A DNA stretch of 64,000 nt from Ectobius pallidus (taxonomy: Eukaryota > Arthropoda > Insecta > Blattodea > Ectobiidae). Location: contig CAXKWD010000006.1 in the NCBI GenBank assembly GCA_964059195.1, positions 68,713,073-68,777,072 of the forward strand, in the 5' to 3' direction. The translations under genes were made by a program, and so were the position numbers. Positions 48,130 to 58,650 of the stretch are shown here, in pieces. Within the stretch, counting starts at the first letter, position 1; the number at the start of each line of letters is the position of its first letter. The notes beneath the pieces are model-generated. The model saw only the letters and a program-made list of their open reading frames with translations, made no database searches and was not told the DNA's origin.

Positions 48130-48569
48130 TAGGCTTGCCAGACGTCCCGGTTTGACCGGGACAGTCCCGGTTTTCAGACAAAATCCCTGTGTCCCGGCCG
48201 GTTTACTTCACGTCCCGGTAAAAATTAGATTTCATTTTATATATGACCAAAATAGTCTAGAAAAAAGTCCTAGCCAATGAAAAGTACATGTAAATATTGT
48301 TCAAACTTTTATTCCTTATTCAAAGTGTTTCTTCTTATTTAAGTAACTTTTAAATATTAACATGTTAGAAATAAAATGTTTAAATTAATATGCTTATGAC
48401 ATTTGTTATTACCCCTGGTTTAGGTTCCTAATCAGTAACCGTTTACTCATAGCATTGAGAATAAATTACCCTCTAAAACACTGTAAAAACCCGCCAAAGG
48501 TTGAATACCCGCGACGCCGGGGGGCATTTTTGTGTCCCGGTTGAACATTTCAGAAATCTGGCAAGCCTA
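48130..48569. mobile_element. Insertion 2 in the LINE endonuclease, hAT-type MITE
   Basis: A 440-bp non-coding element with TIRs taggcttgccaga (48130-48142) and its exact complement at the right end (48557-48569). Flanks are tttataga at 48122-48129 and 48570-48577, an exact 8-bp duplication that can also be read as a 10-bp atttatagat overlap. Inside, cccggtttgaccgggacagtcccgg forms local palindromes, and the right end again carries gtcccgg. Removing the insert joins TAIYR to SPNLC, the expected conserved endonuclease run. Confidence 0.85.
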
Positions 48570-51408
48570 TTTATAGATCACCAAATCTTTGCAAAAATGA
48601 ATTCATGAAATATTTGGAGGAATTTTTAATCGTATCTAAAGATATAAAAATCATATTATCGTTGGTGACATAATAAATATTGAAATTTTAGAAAAAAATT
48701 TAGATAACGTGGGAGAAAACTATCTGAATATTATGCACGAGTTTGGGTTTATAAAATATTTAAATGCAGTTACGCGCCCTTCATCTGTAACGGACTCTTG
48801 TCTTGACCATATCTTTTTTAAATCTACCAGTAATTTAAACTTTAAATCTGGTGTTTACACTTGTGCTATAACTGACCACTATATGGTATTTGCTAGTCTG
48901 ACTATGCCTTTTACAAACATAAAAAGAAACCCCATTGAACCCCGCCATAACTATAAACAAATTATCAATTACAACAATCTAGTATCACATTTAAAAACAA
49001 TGAACTGGTCTCTATACTCAATTGTGAAGATGCTGAATATTGTTTCAATTACTTTTACAATACTTTATTAAATCTTATTTCCAAATTTAGTACTAATGTC
49101 TCACTCAATATAGCCCGTAAATATAAAAGAATTAAACCTTGGATTACCACTAGCATTGTTAAATCTATATGAACGAGAGATAATTTAGCAAATTTAGTTA
49201 AACAGTATACACTAAATCTTGAATTATTATCCTATTACAGAAGTTATTACCTTAACTAGTGTAATTCGAAAGATGAAAATCCAACACTTTACTAAAAAAT
49301 TTATTAATAATAAAAACAACCCTAAAAAATTTTGGGATACCTTAAATGAGGCTACAGACTCGCATTATAGGGCCTATGAGTAAAAATAAAAGTATGCCTA
49401 AGGAAATCACAAGTCGCAATGGGTTATATATCTCTAACAATGAAAATATAGCAAATGAATTTAATGCACATTTTATCAATATTGGCGATGAAATTGCTTC
49501 AAAAATAAATTATAAAGTGTTTGATTCTCATCACTTTAAGTATTCTAATGAATGCCTGACTTCCTTTTTTCTGTTTCCTGTGAATGAAAATGAAATTATC
49601 AATATTGTAAAACATTTTTAAAATAACGTATCTCCTGGTTTAGACTGTATTACTAACATCACTCCAAAGATGATTATAGAACATATTTCGAAGCCTCTTG
49701 CACACGTAATAAATGTATGTTTGTCTCTAGGCATATTTCCCACCGCATTGAAACACGCAATTGTGATTCCAGTATATAAATAGGGTGATAAATGCAATCT
49801 CAGTAATTACAGACCTATATCTCTTTTACCTTGCCTAGAAAAATTATTTGAAAAATGTATAAAGACCCGTTTAATATCCTTTCTTGATAAGCACAATATA
49901 TTAAGTAATAATCAGTTTGGTTTCAGGAACAACCTCAGCACAGATGACGCTATTATTAGTGTTACACCTTAATTAATTCAAGAATTAGATGCTGGTAATA
50001 AATGCACCTAAAGGTATATTTTTAATTTTCAAAAAGCTTTTGATACTGTCAACCATGATATACTTATAGAAAAATTGGACAAAATTGGTATTAAAGGCGA
50101 TGGACAAAATTTTTTTAAATACTACTTGAATAACAGGACACAGTCAACAAAAATCAATGATTACTGTAGCGAAATTCTGAATATTAATATTGGTGTGCCA
50201 CAAGGTACTGTATTAGGTCCTATATTATTTTTTATTTATATTAATGACCTATTAAATATTGATTTGAGCAGGTATTCGGGTAATATATATTCTTATGCTG
50301 ATGATACAGTAGTTATATTTAGCGGTAACGATGGGACGTAACTTACCAAAACTCCAATAGAGGTACCGGTATCAACATCGTTAAGGAATGGTTAGATGCA
50401 AATTTGCTTTCACTGAATACTTCTAAAACTACGATTCTTCCTTTTTCTTTAACTACCCAAGGTCTTGACACAGTAAAATTAAATAATACGATAACAAGAA
50501 ATATTACCATTCATAATAACTGTAATCGTGATAACTGCAACTGTCCCTCCTTAAATTCTTCAACTGAAACCAAATATCTAGGCATTATAATTGACGAACA
50601 TCTAAGATGGAATAAGCACATTACTTATGTTCGCAATAGGCTTCGTAATACAATATATAAATTCTCAAACCTCCGTTCTTATTTACAACCTCATATCTTG
50701 CGCTTAATTTACTTAGCATTAGTTGAATCTGTATTACAATATGGCATATTGGGTTGGGGAGGAATGCCTAAATCCAACCATTTGCCTTTAGAAATTCTAC
50801 AGAAAAGGATCATTAAAATATGTCTGAGTAAACCTGCTGATTACCCCACGAAACTAATATTTTCGGAATTTAATATCTTAAATATTGAACAAATATACAA
50901 ACTCAAATTACTGACTTACTTCCATAAGAATAGAAATATTTTCATAATCAACAATCCTCATTACTACCTTACCAGACAGAATCAAAATTCTATTCTATAT
51001 GAACCCAAATGTTTTACCTCTGCTGGATTAAATCACAGTATAAATTTCGGCCCAAGATTATACAACTCACTAATAAGAGTTCATCCTGAACTGTATAAAC
51101 TAAATTTACACAGATTCAAGAAACAAACTTATCAAATTTATTCAGCCTAATGCATGACTCATTTTACTATATCCCAATTTTTTGCTATTCATTTTGGTTA
51201 CTCGTGCTTGTCATTCCTCTCTAACACATAATGTTTAATATATATGTTTTGCTTTTGATTTATGTTATTTACTATTTTCCTTGTTTTGTGTGTGTATTTG
51301 TGTATGCCATGTGTGTGTGTGTGTGTGTTTTGTATGTAGCGTCGCTTTTCCCTGAATTTGTTTTCTAATTTCCAGTGATGTCTGTTTTCTGTTGCTGAGC
51401 TGAGCTGA

Positions 51409-51438
51409 GCCCGAGCACGAGCGTTTGCTCATTCGGGC
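51409..51438 (+). other. 3' UTR hairpin of the LINE
   Basis: gcccgagcacgagc, loop gttt, gctcattcgggc: two stem segments with a small asymmetric bulge, 60 bp before the A-rich tail. Related LINE groups keep a 3' hairpin that their reverse transcriptase recognises; that role here is inferred. The upstream UTR also holds a short (TG)n run at 51309-51328. Confidence 0.55.
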
Positions 51439-51530
51439 ATCAGTTATGAATGTATGTTTTATGTTTTACGATGGTAAATAAATAAAAAAAATAAAAAGGT
51501 TGCGAGTGAATGACACTTGGAATTAACCAA

Positions 51531-51577
51531 ACGTAACGTAACGTAACCTAACCTAGCCTAACTTAACCTAACCTAAG
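51531..51577. repeat. Short TTAGG-like (CCTAA) tract
   Basis: The tract reads acgtaacgtaacgtaacctaacctagcctaacttaacctaacctaag, given here in pieces: three cgtaa units, then aaccta, acctagccta, acttaaccta and acctaag. On the minus strand these are degenerate TTAGG units, the insect telomeric repeat. It lies 33 bp past the LINE tail. Confidence 0.7.
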
Positions 51578-51621
51578 CTGACCATATTGCGCCCAGCCAA
51601 ACCCCTAACAAAATAAGAGGC

Positions 51622-51760
51622 TAGCTTTACCCAAAGGCATGAGAGTAGGTTTCGCTTTACCCGGATAAAGCCCGAAGTGAATAAAATTTTATGATACTAG
51701 CTTTACCCAAACTGATCGGGTAAAGAGCACATTACCCGGATAGACCTACGTTTATCCGGT
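51622..51760. repeat. Right arm of the old inverted repeat flanking the LINE
   Basis: This is the partner of 45975-46126. It contains gctttaccca, aggtttcgctttacccggat, aaattttat, a second gctttaccca and gggtaaagagcacattaccc. Multiple tttaccc words suggest transposase-binding subterminal repeats of a DNA transposon, although no end or target duplication is identifiable. Confidence 0.5.
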
Positions 51761-51844
51761 TTTCTAGCTACCCATGAGAAATATATAACATATGTATATC
51801 TTTCTGTGTTAGAGAGAGGGAGCGAGAGAGATAAGAAGAGACGG

Positions 51845-52060
51845 AAGATGGGTGTTTGGTAGCACCAGCTTTTCACTTCGGCGGCCCGGGTTTCATTCTC
51901 AGCCGGGGTGGGTACTTTTTCAGAAGTGAATTGTCTTCCCAATTTTAGGATTCGGTGTTGTGCTTCATCTCCATCCAGCAGAAGGCAATGGAAACCACCG
52001 TGGTATCACCCTACTTGGTGGTTCTCACCTTATGGTTCCTCTCCAGATTTCTACAACCTT
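51845..52060 (+). mobile_element. tRNA-derived SINE-like sequence
   Basis: A box A-like phrase (ttggtagcaccagcttttca, from 51855) and a box B-like phrase (gggtttcattctc, 51888-51900) lie at tRNA spacing, followed by a body with cagaaggcaatggaaaccacc, a phrase I associate with arthropod SINE bodies. The 3' end is not defined. Confidence 0.5.
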
Positions 52061-52489
52061 CCGGCTGTTCAACCCATCATCTACGTTTTATATGCAGGGT
52101 GCGAGAAAATGATGTGCAGAAAATTTTACAGCAGAAAGGCAGTACCAAACTACGTATTTGGAGGATAGGAACTAGGGATAGCAGGTACACTAAAATCTGA
52201 AATATTTTCATTTGAGAGTCAAAATGGAATGTAATTCACACGACAAGTTTGTACGTATTGCCTCCACAATGATTACAGTAACTCAGTGAGGAACACTGCA
52301 TGATGTACTGCACAACATGTCTAACAAATGCTGAATGGAGAAATTCAAATATTTGTGCATAGGCCTACTGAAATTCACGTTACAAGTCCAAAACAGTTCG
52401 TACCAAGAAATAAAATGCTTTTGCTTTTTAATGTACAGTTACAGAGGAGAGTTACAACTGTAAATAAACAACGATCCTTATTACTTAAA

Positions 52490-52745
52490 TAATGACGTAA
52501 TATAGATGTAACAAATGCTCAACATGACCACCATTTTCATGCTGGCAAACAGCATAGCGGTGTAACAAGGATTTTTCTGCAATACACTCTGCAAGAAGTT
52601 CAAGAAGTGGTCTGAAGCACTTAAACATTGTCGGATCCTCGACTGGTGCGACATAAATTGTGATGTTCATGAAATCTTCAAGAAAAAATCCTGCAGTGTT
52701 CAAGTCAAGCGACCGTGGAGATCACCACATTGTCTCTAAAAAGAT
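52490..52745 (-). pseudogene. Tc1/mariner-superfamily (IS630-like) transposase C-terminal fragment
   Basis: On the minus strand the peptide reads RSLDLNTAGFFLEDFMNITIYV, then PVEDP, and ends HENGGHVEHLL. In IS630/Tc1-like transposases the last catalytic acid lies just after a conserved PRSPDLxPxDFFLW motif, followed by PV-x-D and a C-terminal G-x-H-x-E element. The order matches, but the catalytic D is replaced (LNTAGFFLE) and the frame is open only for about 72 codons. Nothing N-terminal is recognisable. Moderately confident. Confidence 0.5.
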
Positions 52746-53953
52746 TCCAACAAGACGGATTTAATTTTTACGCATGCAGCACAGTGAAACAGCTTCCTCG
52801 AGTTAATTAATTTCATTTTGAGCCAATGAGGGTGGACAGAGTGAAAATATAATTTTGAACCACCTTATACCCTCATTAATTTTTAATGAAACTAGAAGAA
52901 GAAGAATTATTTCTGTGTAACTATGATTGCAGGAGTAACAGTTAACAAGTTTTCTTATAATTGTCGTCACCAACCAACAATAGTCCTCGATTAAAACATA
53001 AATATTCAAAATGTGCCATCTTTTCATACATTAAAATTAATAAAACACGTAATATACGGACCCCTACATACATAGAGTCGTGTCCAAATCACAGAAGTAG
53101 TCCATATATTATTTATATCAAGTTACTCTTTGCAAGAGTGTCCAATACAGTATATGTCGTCAAGATTAAAATTAATATGCTTCAAAACAGTAATAAAACA
53201 TATCTTCCCGTATTAAAATTATTACATATTACTCATAGTAGATTACACTACAGCGTACTTGTCCTTGAAATATGTGTTCTTGTCTGTGGACGCTTTTAAG
53301 CTTCTACGACTTCATGTTCCTGCCTCCGAAAGCACAGTGTGGTACTGCCTGACTATTCTACAATTTTTCGCACTCTCATATATAGTCTATTTATGTGTGT
53401 GTGTAGGTCTATACACAATTTAAGGGTCTGTGCTTTTCTATCTCCTGGCAGTATAATTCAAACAAAGGGTCTTTTTTCCACTGCCATCAATGAAGCGTCA
53501 ATCAAAGCACGCTGTAAAGTTAAAGCTCAAAGAAGAATATCCTTTTCATGAAAATGTTCAAATATTATTATTCAATCCCTGCAACTGCGTTGTTTGTTCA
53601 TTCGATAGATTGCTATTTTCACAGTTATGTATAAAATCTAATTTTACAGTATTATCTACAATTCGACGGAAATTAATTTTTACCCCTTCAGTAATCGAAT
53701 TCACCCCAGGACATCAGTAATTAAAATGCGCTGTTACATTACATACAAACGCTTGGCAACCGAAATGTCGCGTTACGTATAAAGTGAAAGTTATTATTTC
53801 TGTTCACATTTATATAAGGCTACTGATAAGTAAGTTAAATTTTTGATAAGTTCACCTTAGACACACAATTATATTACGATCTCAATTAGAGGTAGCCTAG
53901 GTGCTGATAAGGTAAGGAAGACATGTTTGAATCTATTGATGTGTGGAACGGAA

Positions 53954-53955
<2 letters not shown>
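52746..53955. other. Unassigned AT-rich sequence
   Basis: A 112-codon plus frame (52961-53299) has no motif and AT-rich codons; I do not accept it as a gene. No other feature. Confidence 0.4.

Positions 53956-54023
<68 letters not shown>
53956..54023. repeat. (AT)n microsatellite
   Basis: About 34 AT units, directly joined to the palindrome that follows. Confidence 0.97.
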
Positions 54024-54024
<1 letters not shown>

Positions 54025-54025
<1 letters not shown>

Positions 54026-54086
54026 TGTTGGTCTGTATATGTATATATATATATATATATACATATATACATATACAGACCAACAG
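54025..54086. repeat. Near-perfect palindrome around an AT core
   Basis: ctgttggtctgtatatgtat at 54025-54044 is exactly complementary to atacatatacagaccaacag at 54067-54086. The centre is (at)n. The arms are not themselves simple repeats. Confidence 0.9.
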
Positions 54087-54147
54087 ACGTTGTCGGTAAA
54101 CAACTAGAGTTACTTAAAAATGTACAGGAACTTTGACTACGTAACTA

Positions 54148-54418
54148 TAGTGGAACTCCAATTACCCGAATTAATTGGGACCGGATACGATCCGGATAAT
54201 TGGGTAAATCATAAAAGAGGTAATTTCTATTTTAAAAATCTAAACTGTACAATAGGCCCTACTGCCAGTTGTTTTGCTGACAAACTGTCAATTTTTGTCG
54301 GCAAAAGTTTTGCGTTTTCGCAAATAATCGGCCCTGACAGAAAATTTCCCGATGCTTGAAAAAAAAAAGTTGAATACGGCCTCAAAGCGATTGGATCCGG
54401 ATAGGTGGAGTTCTACTG
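54148..54418. mobile_element. pogo/Tigger-type MITE
   Basis: A 271-bp element flanked by TA (54146-54147 and 54419-54420). The ends are tagtggaactccaattacccg and, inverted, cagtagaactccacctatcc, with ggatccgga words just inside. A CAGT(A/G)GAACTCC start with subterminal tatccgg, and TA duplications, match pogo/Tigger elements. It is non-coding; the 79-codon frame across it is incidental. Confidence 0.8.
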
Positions 54419-54475
54419 TACCATCGGGTGCAAACCGAATTGTAGTTAACACATAATAAGCATTCATTCATTCAA
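54419..54475 (+). mobile_element. LINE-like 3' end with (ATTC)n tail, copy 2
   Basis: Matches 26491-26550: accatcgggtgcaaaccgaa, ttgtagttaa, then cattcattcattc. It abuts the right end of the pogo-type MITE, so the MITE apparently inserted in the 3' part of this LINE copy. Confidence 0.5.
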
Positions 54476-55336
54476 AAAGGAGGCCTTGGCTTACAGCAGT
54501 TAGTAATTGTATGATCTTTGAATGATGCTACATTGCTAACTCGTAAAAGTAGTGTAGGAAACTCAGGAGTGTATGAAACAATATTTTTCATACTGCTATC
54601 TCCTAGTAATGAATTAGTACTTTAGTGAAACAGGTTTCTATAGACCTTCTATAATACAATGTGCGCCGCTTATTGCGATCACTTCGGGATGCAGCTAGTC
54701 TGATAATATTAACCGATTGATAACAGTAACCGAAATAATTAACTGAAGATGATTTATTCATATATAATATAATATAGAAAACATAATTAAATGCTTTTAT
54801 TCATAAAATAATACGTAATTGTGAATCATTGAACTGCTCATAATAATAGACTGCAGTAATAGACTGCAAGCAACTATTTTTTCAATCACTAACAAAGTTT
54901 TTAATTGTTTTTTTATTTTCCTTTAGGAGTCCATTAACCAATACTCCATACTCAGTTACGAGTGTTTTTGGAAGTCTATACTGATCTGTGGTGAACACCG
55001 CTTAGTATAGGCCTAACATCTAAACACCCGTCTCTTCAAGTCTTTCCATTTTACACTTGCCATCACTGCATGTCAACACTGTTATCTTCATAAATTAAAA
55101 GCTGCAACTTAAGATTTAACTGAGGGGTGAAACCTGTTTTATTGCTTACAACAGAAAGTTCGGTAATTCCAACCGCTCGAACTGGTCATCCCGTGAGTTG
55201 GGAAGAGTGCTGCTACTTCCAATACAACACAATACAGTTGAGTTAGAAACGATACCCTTAAAACGAGATGTTGAAGTGCTTGGAAATAAAGCCGTAAAAA
55301 AGGAAAATGTGATTACATAAACCGAATCTTTTATCA
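54476..55336. other. Unassigned sequence
   Basis: No gene or repeat recognised. Confidence 0.4.
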
Positions 55337-55960
55337 TAGGTAATCCCAAGAGAGTTTGACGAGTTTATCGATAGATTCGCGACTGCGCAGCAGGAGCGAA
55401 TTTATCTGATAGAACTCGTCAACTCGAGTAGGATTTATTAGGACTATTCCATGAATAAAATGTAACGGATTATATAAATAATAATTACTTTCGTGCTTTG
55501 TTGTATAAAAACAAGACTAACAGTTGTGAGATCACGGCATACTATGAATCAACCATCCATGAATCGATTCGAGCTACCCCTGGTATAATCAGTACTACCA
55601 ACGGCGCATATAAGACATAGTTAAGTTCATTCAGGTAAGCTAAGCAGAACAGAATAAAAGCACACGAACTGGCTTGCACCGAATCAAAATTGTGTTCTTA
55701 ATCAATGTACATTTCTATTATTTCAATTTCCAAACAAGTTATGTTGTATACAATAATCTGTTTTCTTGCCGCTTAGTGGCAGCAATCACTGCACACTGAT
55801 ACTTACATGCCCAGTAACGAGGACGCGATTTTACGCCGATAAAACAACCTCCTCGCGATTCCTACAAGAATATTGTAACATAAACGGCCGTGATTGGTCC
55901 ATATCCGAGGAATTGCTAAACGTTATTAGTCAATATCAAACACGCGTCATATGAGTGGGA
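55337..55960. mobile_element. Dispersed repeat family A, copy 2 (uninterrupted)
   Basis: It starts ggtaatcccaagagag and ends catatgagtgggatagtc. Shared blocks with 23034-24245 include aggatttatta, gactattc, cacacgaactggcttgcac, gaattgctaaacgttatt and caatatcaaacacgcg. Length is about 624 bp with no coding frame. The atcccac / gtgggat words at the two ends may be a short terminal inverted repeat. The copy shows what copy 1 looked like before family B inserted. Confidence 0.65.
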
Positions 55961-58089
55961 TAGTCACAATAAAAAGTACTTTTTCAATGTATCAATATTA
56001 ATCTGTACGGGACTTCATGAAAAATTATAACACTACCCGATTGACAACATTATCCGCGATTGCATTAAGCGGCGTTCACTGTACCTTGTGTAGTGTCTAC
56101 TGTTGTACAGATTTTACTCGTAATTCACGATAACAATTGCTAAGGAAATGTACAAAGTCCACAAGTAAATCACAGCTGCTGTGTGATAATGATGAGAGAG
56201 CACTTACCGTGATCAGATTGCCGGTGATAGAGGTGTTATCTAAAACAAACCACTTTGTGAGCTTAGGTATGCTATGCTGCATACCACACATACCGTAGCC
56301 CACCATTGTCTCCGGCATTCAATAGTTCTAAGCAGATATTGCAGGTGGTGATCTAACCCACAAGTATAATATCTATATTAATGTCCCTTCTAACTATTCA
56401 TATTACAATGCGCGACTGGACCCATCTGTTTAAGTATATTTTCTACGATTTTTAAATGTCAGGCATCCAATAATAATTATTAGGGCAAGGCATTTATTGA
56501 CCATAAAATAGTGAAAAAATGCAAAATAAAATGCCTTAAAAAAGTAAAAAATGACACAAAAGCAATTTATTGGATGATAGTGTGATACATTAAATTTTAC
56601 AATATAGACTATATCACTGTTATTTTGTTACTAATGAAGTAAGTAAATTAATGAGGTACTACTGGGACACCCTTTGTGAAAAACTTACTTCTGAACTAGC
56701 ATGCCCATCAAATTGCCCCTAGAAAATTCCTCACTCAACTTTTATACACAAATGAATGACGCAGTGAAAGTCCTTGTGATATACCAGTTATACTGAAAGT
56801 TTGCTTTGTTTCCTGCGGACGTTACTTGCTTATAAACTTATAATAGACAAACATTGAAAACAGAAATACCAATTAAAAATTAAAAATACAGCGTAATGTA
56901 ACGCTTTATTTTTTTAAACTATAAAAAATCCGAAAATGACCTAAAAACAAAAAAGAATATATCTTGAAAATGACGGAAAATGCAAAACAAATGCCAAAAC
57001 TAGCTGCCCTTAATTAATCAATTCATTCATTATATACATTTGTACATATTCGATATATCTTTCAACCTTCTTATAAAAAGATACAAAATCATCAAATGCA
57101 CACCCCTATGCCTAATCAAATTCCTAATTATGAATATCAAGATTGCTCCAATTGTACACAGGAGCAATAGGCCCATGCCTAGGAGTAGGCCGGATTTGGA
57201 TACTGGCTGAGACCAAATTTTCTTGTAGGTTTATAACAGAACATTTTTTCTTCTTCTGTGTTTATAAGCCTATGGACTGTTTATTTCGCCACATTATCGC
57301 GATGTTCCAAGAGTCTTTTCACGTTTTCTTGTGAGGAGAATATCCCACTATCCTCTTGTTGCAGGAATCGGGACCTATTACGATATATGAATTAAGGGGG
57401 ACTCCTGTATGCTTTAATTAACACGAAATGTCAGTGATGAACTTAGCGAACGTCTGGCTATGTTCTGTTTCGAACATGCGTTGCTTAATTCGCTGAACAA
57501 ACTGGAAGTAGACCCCATAAATTTCTCATCACCTATATTATACAATCTGAAATGAAATAGGCCTAATTATTCAAATTCGTATAAATCTACAGTGTGAAAA
57601 TATAAGTGAAGTCATTACAGATCTGTGAACAAATTCCATCTTATTATCTATGAATTTGGTGGTAAAAAGTTAAGCTAATTAGGAGTTTTGGGCAGTTTTT
57701 CCCTAGTTTGGGGCGCCGTAATAAACCAAGTCAACTGAAAACCATTTTTCATTCAATACATTTTTAATTAAGGGGTGTTTTTAGGCCTACATACCGAGAC
57801 AGAGATGGGCTGATCTATTCAAGGAACATGCAGGAAGTAATTGGTAAAGCAGAGTGAGAAACTGACAGGACTCGAAATACGTAAGAAGACAAGAACATTC
57901 ATGAGATGAATTTGGGCAGCCTATGGGTTAAGAAGCTGTAAGCTCAGGCGTTGTTATCTACCGGTACATTCCTGGCACTTGAATCTGAGTTGATAAAATG
58001 TAGAGGTCCATGTAGATATGTGTTCATGAAAGTACAGAATATTGTTGCCGCTGAACTTTACAAGAGAATATTTTAGGGAAAAAATCCCC
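55961..58089. other. Unassigned AT-rich sequence
   Basis: No gene recognised. Two A-rich stretches around 56500-56570 and 56900-56990 (aaaatgccttaaaaaagt, aaaatgcaaaacaaatgc) share words and may be a decayed repeat. Confidence 0.4.
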
Positions 58090-58160
58090 CTGACACTGTG
58101 TCTCGAACCCACGACCTTTGTCTTTCGGCACCAATGCTCCATCATCTGAAGTAGCGAGTT
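58090..58160 (-). mobile_element. tRNA-derived SINE head (minus strand)
   Basis: On the minus strand a box A-like gatggagcattggtgcc (complement of 58127-58143) and a good box B gggttcgaga (complement of 58101-58110) lie at tRNA spacing. The acceptor stem is not closed, and the sequence downstream is not tRNA-like, so it is a SINE fragment. Confidence 0.5.
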
Positions 58161-58414
58161 CGACTGATAGTGCCAGATGGAAATATCTGTCCTATGACTA
58201 AAATCTCATGTAATGTTCAATAGAAACAATATTCAATGGTTTCGTGGTTTAAATCTTAAATGTTACAGTACAATAACAGTGGAAACCCGGTCACAAAATC
58301 ACTAGATACTGTCTCACAATTCTGTATATGATGTAAACGTCTTTCAGTGAGGTAGACCATTAACGGTAAATCGTCTTAGGAGAGTAAGAGAGAGATTCAA
58401 TTTGGCGCTGTGAA

Positions 58415-58650
58415 TCGTACCAAGGTGAGCTCAGTTTGTAAAGCATCGGCACGAAAAGCGGAAATTTATAGGTTCGAATCAGAGGACTTATTGTCCGGAA
58501 ATATTGAGCAAAAAGTAGAGCAATAGAACACAAGCGCCGAAAAGTTGTTGGGACCGGAGTATGGCCTATGGTCGAGGGCTCCGAGGGCGATGGAGGACCA
58601 AAAAATAAAAAAAAATAAAAAAAAATAATAATAAATATAAATAAAAAGAA
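58415..58650 (+). mobile_element. tRNA-derived SINE with A-rich tail
   Basis: A tRNA-like head has box A gtgagctcagtttgtaaagc (58425-58444) and box B ataggttcgaatcag (about 58469-58483). It is followed by a unique body (gttgggaccggagtatggcc, gctccgagggcgatggagg) and a tail of aaaaaataaaaaaaa type (58597-58650). Head, body and tail in order make this a complete-looking SINE. I could not find a clean target-site duplication. Confidence 0.65.

Larger units (their letters stand above)
47129..51150 (+). pseudogene. LINE ORF2: endonuclease and reverse transcriptase, broken
   Basis: The start is ATG 47129. The endonuclease domain begins at LNIIHLNIRSINKNF, continues after insertion 1 with FKIDIIILTETWLDHD and reaches RLTAIYR. 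After insertion 2 it resumes RSPNLCKNEF, then VGDI, SCLDHIFF and TDHYMVFASL, the histidine-containing end of APE-type endonucleases. Reverse transcriptase motifs follow: NYRPISLLP, NNQFGFR, FQKAFDTVNHDIL, GVPQGTVLGPILFFIYINDL and an intact YADD. The last 248 codons (50404-51150) are open and include KYLGIIIDEHLRWNKHI. In-frame stops or frameshifts occur near 49071, 49620, 49782, 49970 and 50340, so no enzyme can be made. Repeated stops suggest neutral decay over a considerable time. Confidence 0.85.
46230..51498 (+). mobile_element. CR1/Jockey-group LINE, near full length, decayed
   Basis: This non-LTR retrotransposon has an ORF1, a 49-bp gap, an ORF2 (endonuclease then reverse transcriptase), a 3' untranslated region with a hairpin, and an A-rich tail of (ataaa)-type units ending at 51498. 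The 5' boundary is not marked by a duplication; a likely 5' leader starts around 46230. Two younger insertions (47335-47888 and 48130-48569) interrupt the endonuclease region, and further stops and frameshifts show it is dead. Clade assignment (CR1/L2/Jockey group) rests on the reverse transcriptase motifs and on the coiled-coil plus RRM-like ORF1. Confidence 0.85.

Noticed and set aside
52961..53299. 112-codon plus-strand ORF as a possible gene.
   Set aside because: AT-driven codon content, no family motif, no context.
53869..54136. Open frames rich in isoleucine-tyrosine.
   Set aside because: They are translations of the (AT)n microsatellite and adjacent palindrome.
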